DNA of 32,581 nt, taken from Gemmatimonadales bacterium (GTDB lineage Bacteria; Gemmatimonadota; Gemmatimonadetes; Gemmatimonadales; JACORV01). Location of the stretch: positions 76,221-108,801 of the forward strand of contig JAUYOW010000049.1 in the NCBI GenBank assembly GCA_030697825.1, read 5' to 3'. Both the position numbers and the translations under genes were made by a program. Every line of letters starts with the position of its first letter. Positions within the stretch are counted from its first letter, which is position 1. The notes under the pieces are model-generated. The model was given only the letters and a program-made list of their open reading frames with translations, had not been told where the DNA came from and did no database searches. Shown piece by piece: positions 19,283 through 27,882 of this stretch.

Positions 19283-19318
19283 TCCCCTGGACCTCGTCTC
19301 GTTCTGCAGGACCGGCGC

Positions 19319-20404
19319 TCAGGCCGGTGCGGCCGCCTCGTCATCCAGCAGCCTGCGTACATACCCCGCGCGCGCCGCGCGCAGTTCGGGATCGTTCGCC
19401 GCGCCTACCTCGAGGGCGGCAAGGTGGGCGGGCTGCGTGTAGATCAGCAGCTTGTTCAACGTGTATACACTCAGCCCCGGGATCAGTTTCAGCCCGACCC
19501 CCAACCGCACACCCGACAACAGGTTCATCGCTTCGTCGAACGAGAGGCTGCGCGCGTAGCGCAGCAGCCCGTACGCCCGCCAAACCTTGTCCTCGATGAT
19601 CGTCGGCGCGTCGCGGAGGAGCACCTGCCGCGCCTGCTCCTCGTACGCGACGACCTGCCGGACGATCTTGCCGAGGTGATCGAGCAACTCCTCCTCGGAC
19701 TTCCCGAGGGTGGTCTGGTTCGACAACTGGAAGAAGTTGCCGACCACTTCGCTCCCCTCGCCGTACAGCCCGCGGAACGTCAGCCCCACCTGCGTCAGCC
19801 CTTGCAGGACCTTGGAGATCTCCTTGGTGAGCACGAGCCCGGGGAGGTGGATCAGGACCGACGCCCGGAGCCCCGTGCCGGCGTTCGTCGGGCACGCCGT
19901 AAGATAGCCAAACTCATGGTGGAAGGCGAAGGGAAGCCGCGCGCCGAGATCGGCGTCGAGCCGCTCCAGCGCCGCGTAGGCCTGGGTCAGCGCGAACCCC
20001 GACTGCATGGACTGGAGCCGGAGGTGGTCCTCCTCGTTCACCATCACGCCGACCGAGCCGGCCAGGTACACCGCCGCGCCGCTCGCGCCGCCCGAGCGGC
20101 CCTCCACGGCGCCGGCGAGCTCCTTGCTGATGAGGTGCCGCTCGTGCAGGAGCTGGCGGTCGTTGGGCTCGAGCTGGTCGAGGAGGAACCGCGCGCCGCC
20201 CTTTCCTATCGGGCTCTCCTGCCAGGCGGAGTCCAGTTCGTCCAGCACCCGCCGACGCTCCCCGTCGCCCGCGCGCACGGTGAACGGCACTCGGGCGAGG
20301 TTGCGGGCCAGCCGGATGCGCGTGGACAGCACCACGTGCGCGAGCGGACCGCTGGCATCCAGCCAGCCGAGGCCTCCGTCGGGGATGAGGGTGAGGTCGA
20401 TCAC
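19319..20404 (-). CDS. mcsB: Protein arginine kinase McsB
   Basis: McsB phosphorylates arginine residues on proteins, marking them for degradation by ClpC-ClpP. The 361-residue protein belongs to the guanido-kinase fold. Conserved segments are STRIRLARN (residues 27-35, phosphagen-kinase arginines), NEEDHLR (123-129, catalytic acidic residues), CPTNAGTGLR (171-180, with the active-site Cys) and YGEGSEVVGNFFQLSNQ. I chose the GTG at 20404, giving a 4-base GTGA overlap with the mcsA stop; a longer frame upstream lies within mcsA. The phosphagen-kinase N-terminal domain of creatine kinases is absent, as expected for McsB. Confidence 0.95.
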   Translation of the reverse strand: MIDLTLIPDGGLGWLDASGPLAHVVLSTRIRLARNLARVPFTVRAGDGERRRVLDELDSAWQESPIGKGGARFLLDQLEPNDRQLLHERHLISKELAGAVEGRSGGASGAAVYLAGSVGVMVNEEDHLRLQSMQSGFALTQAYAALERLDADLGARLPFAFHHEFGYLTACPTNAGTGLRASVLIHLPGLVLTKEISKVLQGLTQVGLTFRGLYGEGSEVVGNFFQLSNQTTLGKSEEELLDHLGKIVRQVVAYEEQARQVLLRDAPTIIEDKVWRAYGLLRYARSLSFDEAMNLLSGVRLGVGLKLIPGLSVYTLNKLLIYTQPAHLAALEVGAANDPELRAARAGYVRRLLDDEAAAPA

Positions 20405-20904
20405 TCCTTCACCCGGATCTGGTCCCGGAGCTGCGCCGCCAGCTCGAAGTTCTCGGAATCGACCGCGCGCCGCAGCTGGTCGCGGAGACCTAGCAGCTCG
20501 CTCTCGGCCGGCGCGGCGGCCGGGGCCGCGCCCGGCGCGCGGTACGCCTCGCCCACGTGTCTGGTGCTGCCGTGCAGTCGCCGCAGCAGGTCGCGCAGGT
20601 GCGGCTCGAAGCTCTCGTAGCAACGCGCGCACCCCAACCGCCCGGTCTGCCGGAAGTCCGCCAGAGTGGCGCCGCAGTACCGGCACGGGACTCCGGCGGC
20701 CGGCTCGCCCTGTTCCGGCGTCGCGGGCTTGCCGAGCGAGGCGAGGAAGTCACCGAGCGGGAACTTGGCCACCGCGGCCTCCGTCTCCACGCCCTTCTCG
20801 GCGGCGCACCCCTCGCAGAGGTGCATCGTCGTCACGGAGTTGTTGACGATCTGGGTGAGGTGGATGACCGCCTCCCGTTCCTTGCAGTTCTCGCACAGCA
20901 TCAC
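20401..20904 (-). CDS. mcsA: McsA, zinc-finger activator of the McsB arginine kinase
   Basis: McsA binds and activates McsB. The 167-residue protein has four CxxC pairs: Cys4/Cys7, Cys30/Cys33, Cys74/Cys77 and Cys92/Cys95, enough for two zinc sites. A C-terminal UVR motif (LRRAVDSENFELAAQLRDQI, about residues 142-161) follows. An Ala/Pro linker (about 123-134) joins the two parts. Two starts are possible: GTG at 20904, or ATG at 20901, which would share one base with the lolD stop (TGATG). The latter is a common coupling arrangement and is about as likely. It precedes mcsB and clpC in the same operon. Confidence 0.93.
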   Translation of the reverse strand: MMLCENCKEREAVIHLTQIVNNSVTTMHLCEGCAAEKGVETEAAVAKFPLGDFLASLGKPATPEQGEPAAGVPCRYCGATLADFRQTGRLGCARCYESFEPHLRDLLRRLHGSTRHVGEAYRAPGAAPAAAPAESELLGLRDQLRRAVDSENFELAAQLRDQIRVKE

Positions 20905-21602
20905 GGCAGCGCCTCCACTTCACGGACCGGCGAGAGCCGCCCGTCGTCCAGTACGAGCATCCGGTCCGCGCGCAGCGCCAGCTGCCGGTTGTGGGTCACG
21001 ATGATGACCGCGGTCTCGAGCTCGCGAGCCAGCCTGAAGAACAGATCGGCGACCATCGCGCTATTGCTGTGATCGAGGTTACCGGTCGGCTCATCCGCCA
21101 GCAGGAGGCCGGGGTCCCGCACCAGGGCCCGCGCCACCGCGCAGCGCTGCTGCTCCCCGCCCGAGAGCGCCGCCGGCCGATGTGTCATCCGGCCAGCCAG
21201 CCCGACCTCAGCCAGGAGCTGCTCCGCGCGCGAACGCGCCTCCCCGTCACCCCACCCACCGATGCGCAACGGCATCATCACGTTCTCCAGCGCGCTGAAC
21301 TCCCTCAGCAGATGATGGAACTGAAACACGAACCCGATCCGCCGGTTCCGGAGCTCGGCGAGCGCGAGCGTGTCCAGCGTCTCGTACCCCACGCCGTCCA
21401 GGGCGACGGTACCGCCGGTCGCGCGGTCGAGCGCGCCGATGAGGTGGAGCAAGGTGCTCTTCCCCGATCCGCTCGCTCCCACGACCGCCACGACCTCGCC
21501 GCGACCGAGGGTGAGGTCCAGGTCCCTCAGTACGTCGAGCCAGCCCGCGTCACCCGACGGAAAACGCTTCCGGAGCCCCCGGACCTCCAGCAGCGGCGTC
21601 AT
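20901..21602 (-). CDS. lolD: Lipoprotein-releasing ABC transporter ATPase LolD
   Basis: This ATPase powers extraction of lipoproteins from the inner membrane toward the outer membrane. The 233-residue protein has Walker A GASGSGKS (residues 42-49), the Q-loop (VFQFHHLL), the ABC signature LSGGEQQR and Walker [12 protein letters not shown], all typical of the LolD/MacB group. [17 protein letters not shown] matches LolD sequences. The ATG start at 21602 overlaps the stop of the upstream permease gene by 4 bases (ATGA), which supports pairing as one transporter. MacB-type exporters have the same ATPase, but the adjacent LolC/E-type permease and lipid A/BAM context favour Lol. Confidence 0.93.
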   Translation of the reverse strand: MTPLLEVRGLRKRFPSGDAGWLDVLRDLDLTLGRGEVVAVVGASGSGKSTLLHLIGALDRATGGTVALDGVGYETLDTLALAELRNRRIGFVFQFHHLLREFSALENVMMPLRIGGWGDGEARSRAEQLLAEVGLAGRMTHRPAALSGGEQQRCAVARALVRDPGLLLADEPTGNLDHSNSAMVADLFFRLARELETAVIIVTHNRQLALRADRMLVLDDGRLSPVREVEALP

Positions 21603-22849
21603 TCGTGCCTTATCGCGTCCACCGGTTCGAGCCGCGCGGCCTGCGCCGACGGGTACAGCGTGGCCACCATGGCGATGACCAGACTGGCCGCCACGATCGC
21701 GGCGACGTCCGTCACTGCCAACTCCACCGGCAGGTGGTCAATGAAATAGACCGAAGCGTCGAGCCGGATCAGACGCCAGCGGTCCAGCACCGCTCCGAGC
21801 AGCAGGCCACCGCCCAGTCCGATGGCCGTGCCGACCACACCGACCACCACTCCCTGCGCGACGAAGATCCGCCGGACCTGCGCCGCGGTCATGCCCATGG
21901 CGCGCAGGATCCCGATCTCCTTGGTGCGATCGCTCACCGCCATCGTGAGCGTGCTCACGATGTTGAACGCCGCCACCAGCACGATGAGCAGCAGGATCAC
22001 GCTCATCGCCAGCTTCTCCAGCTGGAGCGCCGAGAAGAGCTGGGAGTTCTGCGCCTTCCAGTCCAGGGCGCGGTACGGGAAGCCGAGCCGGTCCTCGATG
22101 GCGCGGGCAGTCCGGTCCGACCGCCAGGCGTCCGCGACCCGCACCTCGACGCCGCTCACCGCCGAATCGAGCCCGGCGAACCGCTGGGCGACCGCGCGCG
22201 GCATCACCACATAGGTGTTGTCGTACTCGTACATCCCGGTGTCGAACAGCCCCGTCACCTCGAAACGGAAGTATCGCGGCACGAACGCGCCCAGGGCCGA
22301 GTTGAACGACGACCCGGCCGGGGATACCAAGGTCACTACCGTGCCGGGGTAAGCGCTGAATCGGTCCGCCAGGCGCCGCCCCAGCACCACGCCACCGTCC
22401 ACGTCCGCCGCGTGGGTGGCGAAGCGAAGGTCTCCCGCGGTGAAGCTGCGCGCCAGCCCCGTCACCGCTGCCCCTCCGGTGTCGGTCTCGACCCCGATCA
22501 CGGCCACGCCTTCGGCATAGTCGTGGCCCGAGGACATAAGCCCCTGCGAGAGCACGAATGGGGCCGCCGCCACCACGCCGGGCGTGGTGCGCACCGAATC
22601 GAGGACCCACCTCCAGTCGTCGAGCCGCAGCCCTTCGCCGTAGGTAAGCACCCGCAGGTGCGGATTGGCGACCAGGATCTTCTCGCGCAGGTCCTTCTGA
22701 AGGCCGCTCATGATCCCCGTCACCACTATCAGCGCCATCACGCCCAGGGCCACGCCCGCGGTCGCGATGAAGGTGATGAGCGAGACGAAACGAGACGCCC
22801 GCCGGCTGCGCAGGTAGCGCGAGGCGATCCACCACTCGACCCGCTTCAT
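21599..22849 (-). CDS. lolC: Lipoprotein-releasing transporter permease LolC/LolE family
   Basis: The 416-residue protein has the FtsX-type permease layout: an N-terminal membrane helix (about residues 20-45), a large periplasmic domain (45-265) and three C-terminal helices. WWIASRYLRSRRASRFVS at the N-terminus and the region ILRAMGMTAAQVRRIFVAQG near residue 320 are characteristic of LolC/E. Only one such permease is visible, so the transporter may work as a homodimer with LolD rather than the E. coli LolC-LolE heterodimer, or the second subunit is elsewhere. The ATG start overlaps the lysS stop by 4 bases. Confidence 0.92.
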   Translation of the reverse strand: MKRVEWWIASRYLRSRRASRFVSLITFIATAGVALGVMALIVVTGIMSGLQKDLREKILVANPHLRVLTYGEGLRLDDWRWVLDSVRTTPGVVAAAPFVLSQGLMSSGHDYAEGVAVIGVETDTGGAAVTGLARSFTAGDLRFATHAADVDGGVVLGRRLADRFSAYPGTVVTLVSPAGSSFNSALGAFVPRYFRFEVTGLFDTGMYEYDNTYVVMPRAVAQRFAGLDSAVSGVEVRVADAWRSDRTARAIEDRLGFPYRALDWKAQNSQLFSALQLEKLAMSVILLLIVLVAAFNIVSTLTMAVSDRTKEIGILRAMGMTAAQVRRIFVAQGVVVGVVGTAIGLGGGLLLGAVLDRWRLIRLDASVYFIDHLPVELAVTDVAAIVAASLVIAMVATLYPSAQAARLEPVDAIRHE

Positions 22850-24351
22850 TCGGGGCGCAGCGCCGGGAAGAGGATCACGTCACGGATGCTGCGCTCTCCC
22901 GTCACCAGCATCGTGAACCGGTCGATGCCAAGACCCAGGCCGCCGGTGGGCGGCATCCCGTACTCGAGGGCGCGCAGGTAGTCCTCATCCACCTGCTGCG
23001 CCTCCTCGTCGCCGGCGGCGCGCCGCGCACCCTGCGCCTCGAGCCGGGCGCGCTGGTCGTCGGGATCGTTCAGTTCCGAGAAGGCGTTGGCCAGCTCGTA
23101 ACCGCCCACGAACAGCTCGAAGCGCTCGGCGAGCGCAGCGTCACCGCGCTTGGGCTTGGCCAGCGGCGAGACCTCGATCGGGTAATCCAGAACGAAGGTC
23201 GGCTGGTCCAGGTGCGGTTCCACGGTTAGCCCGAAGAGTTGGTCTATCAGCCGGGGGCGGCCCAGCCGCACGTCCGGCTCGAGCCCGCGCTCCCTCAAGG
23301 CCGCGGCGAGCTCGGCATCGTCCGCGCGCCGCAGGTCCACGCCGCTGTTCTCCTTCAGCAGCTCGACGAACCCGACCCGGCGCCAGTCCCCGGAGAGGTC
23401 GATGGCGTGGCCGCGTGCGTGCAGCGTCGAGCCGCCGGTGACCCCGCGTACCACCGCCCGCACCATCTGCTCGGTCAGGTCCATGATGTCGGTGTAGTCG
23501 GCATACGCCTGGTAACACTCGAGCATCGTGAACTCGGGGTTGTGCAGCCGGTCCATCCCCTCGTTCCGGAAGTCGCGCCCGATCTCGTAGACCCGCTCGA
23601 TGCCGCCCACGATGAGCCGCTTGAGGTACAGCTCGTCGGCGATCCGGAGATAGAAGTCCGAGTCCAGCGCGTGGTACTTCGTGACGAACGGCCGAGCCGA
23701 AGCGCCACCGTAAAGCGGTTGCAGGATGGGCGTTTCCACCTCGAGGAATCCGCGGTCGTCCAGGAACTGCCGCACCGCGCGGGTGATCGCCGCGCGCCGC
23801 TCGAACACGGCGCGCCGCTCCGGGTGCACGGCGAGGTCGGCGTAGCGCTGCCGGTAGCGCACCTCGGGATCCGCCAGCTCGGAGTAGTGCTCGACCGACC
23901 CGTCCTCCTGCTCCGCGCTCTTGCCCAGCGGCAGCGGCCTGAGCGCCTTCGCCAGCAGCTCGAAACGGTCCACCCTGACCGTCACTTCGCCGGTGCGGGT
24001 GCGGAACAGAGGGCCCGACACGCCCAGGTGATCGCCGAGGTCCAGCAACCCGACCTGCTCGTACGCGCCACCGCCCAGCTGATCCTGCTTGAAGTAGAGT
24101 TGGAGCCGGCCCGAAGCGTCGGCGAGGTGCGCGAAGGTGGACTTCCCGTGCGACCGCAGCGCGACCACCCGGCCGGCTACCGCGACCTCCGGCCCCGCTG
24201 CGCCGTCGGTGAAGGCGGCGAGTGCGTGGGCCGCGGTGTGCGAGCGCACGTAACGGTAAGCGAACGGCGCCACGCCGCGGCTCTTCAGCGCCTCGAGCTT
24301 GTCGCGCCGCGCCAGCTCCACCGGCGGACGGCCCGCCGCGTCGCCGCTCAT
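22846..24351 (-). CDS. lysS: Class II lysyl-tRNA synthetase
   Basis: LysS charges tRNA-Lys. The 501-residue protein has the N-terminal OB-fold anticodon-binding domain (about residues 50-150, with VAGRVVALRSHGKSTF) and a class II catalytic domain. Motif 2 is visible as FRNEGMDRLHNPEFTMLE, and motif 3 as GLGLGIDRFTML near the C-terminus. The ATG at 24351 overlaps the prfB stop by 4 bases (ATGA); the longer frame upstream lies within prfB. The prfB-lysS order is widely conserved in bacteria and supports both calls. Confidence 0.97.
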   Translation of the reverse strand: MSGDAAGRPPVELARRDKLEALKSRGVAPFAYRYVRSHTAAHALAAFTDGAAGPEVAVAGRVVALRSHGKSTFAHLADASGRLQLYFKQDQLGGGAYEQVGLLDLGDHLGVSGPLFRTRTGEVTVRVDRFELLAKALRPLPLGKSAEQEDGSVEHYSELADPEVRYRQRYADLAVHPERRAVFERRAAITRAVRQFLDDRGFLEVETPILQPLYGGASARPFVTKYHALDSDFYLRIADELYLKRLIVGGIERVYEIGRDFRNEGMDRLHNPEFTMLECYQAYADYTDIMDLTEQMVRAVVRGVTGGSTLHARGHAIDLSGDWRRVGFVELLKENSGVDLRRADDAELAAALRERGLEPDVRLGRPRLIDQLFGLTVEPHLDQPTFVLDYPIEVSPLAKPKRGDAALAERFELFVGGYELANAFSELNDPDDQRARLEAQGARRAAGDEEAQQVDEDYLRALEYGMPPTGGLGLGIDRFTMLVTGERSIRDVILFPALRPE

Positions 24352-25458
24352 CGTCTCCCCCCGCCGAACTTCTGGAGGAACGCCTCGATGAACGGGTCCA
24401 GGTCTCCGTCCATCACCCGCTGCACGTCGCCCACCTTCAGCTCCGTCCGGTGGTCGTTGACCATCGTGTACGGCTGGAAGACGTACGAGCGGATCTGGTT
24501 CCCCCACGAGTTGTCCGTCTTCGTCGCCTCCAGCGCCTGCCGCTTCTTCTCGCGCTCGTCGAGCGCGCGCTGGTAGAGCGCCGCCTTCAGCACCTTCATC
24601 GCCACGGCCTTGTTTTTGTGCTGCGACCGCTCCTGCTGGCACGAGACGACGATGCCAGAGGGGTGGTGCGTCAGCCGGACCGCCGAGGAAGTCTTGTTGA
24701 CGTGCTGCCCGCCGGCGCCGGAGGCGCGGAAGACGTCCATCCTGATGTCCTCCTCGCGGAGGTCGATCTCGATCGTGTCGTCCACCAGCGGATAGACGAA
24801 GACCGATGCGAACGAAGTGTGCCGGCGTGCCTGCGAATCGAAGGGCGAGATGCGCACCAGACGGTGCACGCCCTTCTCCGCCTTGAGGAAACCGCAGGCG
24901 TACTGGCCCTTGATCTCCAGGGTGACCGACTTGATCCCCGCCTCCTCGCCCGGCACCAGGTCCAGCACGCCGACCATGTAGCCACGGCGTTCGGCCCAGC
25001 GGCGATACATGCGCATCAGCATCTCGGCCCAGTCCTGCGACTCGGTGCCTCCGGCGCCGGGATGGATCGTGAGCAACGCGTCGAGCGCGTCCTCGGGGCC
25101 CTGGAGCATCGTCTGGAGGGAGAGCCGCTCTACCGCGGCATCCAGGTCGGCCACTTCTTTCTCCAACTCCTGCTCGATCTCCGGGTCCGACTCGTGCTCC
25201 AGGAGGTCCGACAGCTCGGCGGCATGATCGACGCGACGCCGCAACTCCGCATAGGGCTGCGTCCAGCGCCTCAGCGACTTCCCTTCTTCTACGGTCTTTT
25301 GGGCGGCGTCGGGCTTGTCCCAGAAACCAGGGACGGCCATGGCGGCATCCAGGGCCGTGAGGCGGGCTACCTTTGAATCGACGTCAAAGATAGCCTCGGA
25401 GTTCGGCGAGGCGGCGATCCAGGTTCTTCAAGGCGTCACGGACTTCGGTGGCGATCAT
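24348..25458 (-). CDS. prfB: Peptide chain release factor 2, programmed +1 frameshift
   Basis: RF2 terminates translation at UGA and UAA. The gene is in two frames. ATG at 25458 opens a 24-codon frame ending RGYL and a UGA at 25386-25384; a +1 shift there joins it to the main frame, which continues DVDSKVARL. The joined protein is about 369 residues, the normal RF2 length. The tripeptide anticodon SPF lies in ISPFDSQARRHTSF, and GGQ, which triggers peptide release, in GAGGQHVNKTSSAV. Read without the shift, the protein would begin at an internal ATG (25340) and lack the N-terminal domain's start. CTG codons exist further upstream, but ATG 25458 fits the length of the E. coli leader frame. Confidence 0.95.
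25383..25392 (-). promoter_or_regulatory. Programmed +1 ribosomal frameshift site of prfB
   Basis: On the coding strand the site reads TAT CTT TGA C, identical to the E. coli RF2 frameshift core. A GAGG run lies just upstream, at the position of the internal Shine-Dalgarno sequence that stimulates slippage. When RF2 is scarce, UGA is read slowly, the ribosome slips from CUU to UUU and translation continues in the +1 frame. This gives autoregulation of RF2 level. Confidence 0.93.
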
Positions 25459-25508
25459 GGCCAGCTCGTCAAAGGTCCAAGATTCGGCAAGATAAGAAGT
25501 TACGCCGC

Positions 25509-26042
25509 TCAGCGCCAGTAGTGCTTCGGCTCCTCGCCGGCCAGGATCCGTCGGAGCGGCGCCCGCAGCCGCTCGAGCAGGAGCGCGCAGACCGGGAGCG
25601 AGCCGAGGGCGAATGGCCATCCCGCGAGGAGCCCGATGACCACGGGGAACAGCAAGGTCGCGGCCGCACTACCCGCCGCGACAAAGCCCGACGTGACGTA
25701 GCCTATCCCCCACAGCACGGCCCACACCGGCACGGCGATCGGAGTCACGACGGTGAGCGCGCCCGCGGCCACCGCCAGGCCCAGCTCGTCCCGCGCCGAG
25801 GGCCAGAACGGCCACTGGTGCCCGGCGACGACAGCAGTGGCGACCATCGACTGTGCGTACGGATTGGCGCTCGACCCGATCAAGCTCATCGCTACCGCGC
25901 CCTTGAGCACGTCGGCGACAATGAGTGCCGCGCGGACCCAAGGCGGAGAAACGCCCGCCTCGCGCGCGGGTGGCAGGAGGCGGGCGATGGGGAGCGATCC
26001 TACGAGGTAGGACGCCAGCGCCGGCCCGACGATGCGGATCAA
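25509..26042 (-). CDS. plsY: PlsY-family membrane protein with degenerate catalytic motifs
   Basis: The PlsY family transfers acyl groups from acyl-phosphate to glycerol-3-phosphate. This 177-residue, multi-helix membrane protein resembles PlsY in size and in parts of the sequence: YLVGSLPIARL near residues 12-22, DVLKG at 44-48 and GHQWPFW at 74-80. The key family motifs are missing or eroded. No SGNxGATN loop occurs between the first motif and DVLKG, no FKGGKGVAT follows GHQWP (here PSARDELGLA), and RHxxNIxR is reduced to ERLRAPLRRIL. It may have lost activity or changed substrate. TTG at 26042 overlaps the upstream stop by 4 bases. The family call is fairly safe; the enzymatic call is not. 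Confidence 0.75.
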   Translation of the reverse strand: MIRIVGPALASYLVGSLPIARLLPPAREAGVSPPWVRAALIVADVLKGAVAMSLIGSSANPYAQSMVATAVVAGHQWPFWPSARDELGLAVAAGALTVVTPIAVPVWAVLWGIGYVTSGFVAAGSAAATLLFPVVIGLLAGWPFALGSLPVCALLLERLRAPLRRILAGEEPKHYWR

Positions 26043-26911
26043 AAGGTCCTCTGCCCTCCGGCCAGGATCTCGTTCAGCGCGTCGGTGAAATGCGGCGTGG
26101 ACTTGGCGACCTCCGCGCCGACCTGCATCGCGTACTCCTCGTAGCTCTTCTTGATCTCCTCGGCGAAGATGTCCTTCAGGGTCCCGTCCTTCAGGCCCTG
26201 AGCGCGCTTCGCGGGATGATAGGAGATCATGTCCGAGATCAGCGCGCGTGCCAGACGCCGAGCCTTGACCTGCGGATCCTGCACCAGGAACGGGTTGATG
26301 ACCCTGCTGGGGCCGCCCGGCATGGTGGAGAGCGGCGGCACCGGGGCTGCGGGCGCGGACGCGGGCACCGCGGGCGCAGACGGCGGTCCCACCGGGCGCG
26401 GCGCAGGAGGAGCGGGTGCCGGTGCCGGAGGCGCAGCCGGCGCCGCTATCGGAGGCGGCGCTACCGCCGCGCGCGGGACGCTCACGGCCGGCAGGTCGCG
26501 AATCGTCGGCGGCTGGGCCGGCGCCACCGCGACCAGAGGGGCCATGACCGGTCGCGGTGCGACCGGCGGGGCCATGACCGGTCGCGGTGCGGCCGGCGGG
26601 GCCATGAACGGAGGCGCCGGTGCGACCAGTGGCGACTGGGGACTCGAAGGCCGGAGCGGCGGCGCGGCCACCGGAGCCATCGAGGGCGGAGGCGGCGCGG
26701 GCGGAGCGGCCACTACGGGAGGCGGAGCCGGCGATACCGGCAGGGCGGCCGAAGCGGCTGGGGCCGCGGCCATGGCGACCGCCGAAGCCCCGTTCGCGTT
26801 CACCGGAAAGACCGTTCGGCACACCGAACAGCGGGCGCGCACCCCGCCCGCCGGCACCTTGGCCGGATCGACGCGGAAGACGGTCTGACACGCAGGACAG
26901 GTCGCGTTCAT
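26039..26911 (-). CDS. Zinc-ribbon protein with long Pro/Ala linker
   Basis: The N-terminus is an MJ0042-type zinc ribbon with Cys5/Cys8 and Cys28/Cys31. Residues 40-205 are a low-complexity Pro/Ala/Val linker, including tandem decapeptides PPAAPRPVMA and PPVAPRPVMA. The C-terminal part (about 206-290) is folded-looking and helical (NPFLVQDPQVKARRLARALI, then AEEIKKSYEEYAMQVG). Similar layouts occur in predicted regulatory proteins of myxobacteria and Gemmatimonadota, but no function is established to my knowledge. There is no membrane segment or signal peptide. The start is ATG at 26911, 3 bases downstream of the GGDEF gene, and the stop overlaps the plsY start, so it is probably co-transcribed with both. 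Confidence 0.8.
   Translation of the reverse strand: MNATCPACQTVFRVDPAKVPAGGVRARCSVCRTVFPVNANGASAVAMAAAPAASAALPVSPAPPPVVAAPPAPPPPSMAPVAAPPLRPSSPQSPLVAPAPPFMAPPAAPRPVMAPPVAPRPVMAPLVAVAPAQPPTIRDLPAVSVPRAAVAPPPIAAPAAPPAPAPAPPAPRPVGPPSAPAVPASAPAAPVPPLSTMPGGPSRVINPFLVQDPQVKARRLARALISDMISYHPAKRAQGLKDGTLKDIFAEEIKKSYEEYAMQVGAEVAKSTPHFTDALNEILAGGQRTF
26541..26611. repeat. 30-bp tandem repeat in the zinc-ribbon gene
   Basis: Two full 30-bp units (26541-26570 and 26571-26600) differ at one base, and a partial third follows. Each unit encodes ten residues of the Pro-rich linker, so copy-number changes keep the reading frame and would only lengthen or shorten the linker. Confidence 0.9.
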
Positions 26912-26914
26912 CGA

Positions 26915-27874
26915 TCAGCTTTCCTTGCCAAGCTCGGGGTCCTGGCGCCGATCGACGACAAACACCGAACCCGGAAGCGTCTTAGCATAACTCTTCATTT
27001 CGGTCGCCAGCCCGCTCACCTGCGCCGGGTGCGTGAAACGCCGGCGCTCGTTCGTGACGATCCCGATGGACAGCGTCATATACGGGACCTTGTGCAGCTG
27101 GCCGCGACGGTCCTTCCCGAAGAAGTACCCCGCCCGTCGGTCCTGCTCCGAGTACTGCAGCGGGATCAGCAGGTCGAACACCGTGATTATCTCGCTGCAG
27201 CATGGGTCGGTCATCTCGAGGGACAATATGACGATGAAGTCGTCGCCGCCGATGTGTCCCACGAATCCCTCCTGCCCGCACAGCCCCTTCACGACGTCGT
27301 GAAGGATGCGCGACAGCAGCAGGATGACGCGGTCCCCGTCGTTGTACGAGTACCGATCGTTGTACTCCTTGAAGTGGTCCAGGTCCGCGTAGCACACCGC
27401 GAACTCCCGGCCGCTGTCCATGCGCCGCTTGATGTCGCGCTCGATCTCGTTGGTGCCGGGGAGGCGCGTGGACGGATGCACGCTCACGTTGCGCTCGGTG
27501 CGCGTGAGCAGGACGTCCAGCCGCGCGCGCTGTTCCTCCGGATCGAAGAGCGGCGTGAGGACTTCGTCCGCGCCCGCGCGGAAGGCCTCGTGCACCCGCG
27601 GCTCCACGTGCGCGTCCTCCAGGAACGCGACGGGGACGATCGCCGTGTAGGCGTCGGCCTTGAGGCGGCGACAGAGCCCGAGGCCCGGCGCCACGTCCCC
27701 GTTCCCGTCCACCAGCACCATGGCAGGGAGCGCGCGTAGCGTCATGGCCTCGATCTGGGCCGCGTCGCCGACCGCCAGCGAGGGGAATCCCTTCCCCGTT
27801 AGCCAGCCCGCCACCAGTGGCGGCATCGGGCGACCGGCGGACGAAAAGAAGATTACCGTGGGCCTGGTTCGCAC
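26915..27874 (-). CDS. Pseudo-receiver plus GGDEF-domain protein
   Basis: The 319-residue protein joins an N-terminal receiver-like domain (about 5-125) to a GGDEF domain (about 135-310), the diguanylate cyclase fold that makes cyclic di-GMP. The signature is GGDDF at residues 209-213, and the metal/substrate segment is YADLDHFKEYND around 162-173. No RxxD inhibitory site precedes GGDDF. In the receiver part an Asp sits in LVDGNG at residue 56. The acidic pair near the N-terminus, the Thr/Ser after the fourth strand (here VAFLEDA) and the C-terminal Lys (here LTPLFD) are missing, so phosphorylation is doubtful. The GTG start at 27874 has a good AGGAG site. Cyclase activity is possible but unproven. 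Confidence 0.85.
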   Translation of the reverse strand: MRTRPTVIFFSSAGRPMPPLVAGWLTGKGFPSLAVGDAAQIEAMTLRALPAMVLVDGNGDVAPGLGLCRRLKADAYTAIVPVAFLEDAHVEPRVHEAFRAGADEVLTPLFDPEEQRARLDVLLTRTERNVSVHPSTRLPGTNEIERDIKRRMDSGREFAVCYADLDHFKEYNDRYSYNDGDRVILLLSRILHDVVKGLCGQEGFVGHIGGDDFIVILSLEMTDPCCSEIITVFDLLIPLQYSEQDRRAGYFFGKDRRGQLHKVPYMTLSIGIVTNERRRFTHPAQVSGLATEMKSYAKTLPGSVFVVDRRQDPELGKES

Positions 27875-27882
27875 CGAACTCC

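Noticed and set aside
24348-25340. prfB as a truncated gene starting at an internal ATG
   Set aside because: The upstream frame ending RGYL with TAT CTT TGA C restores the full RF2 length, so the gene is complete.
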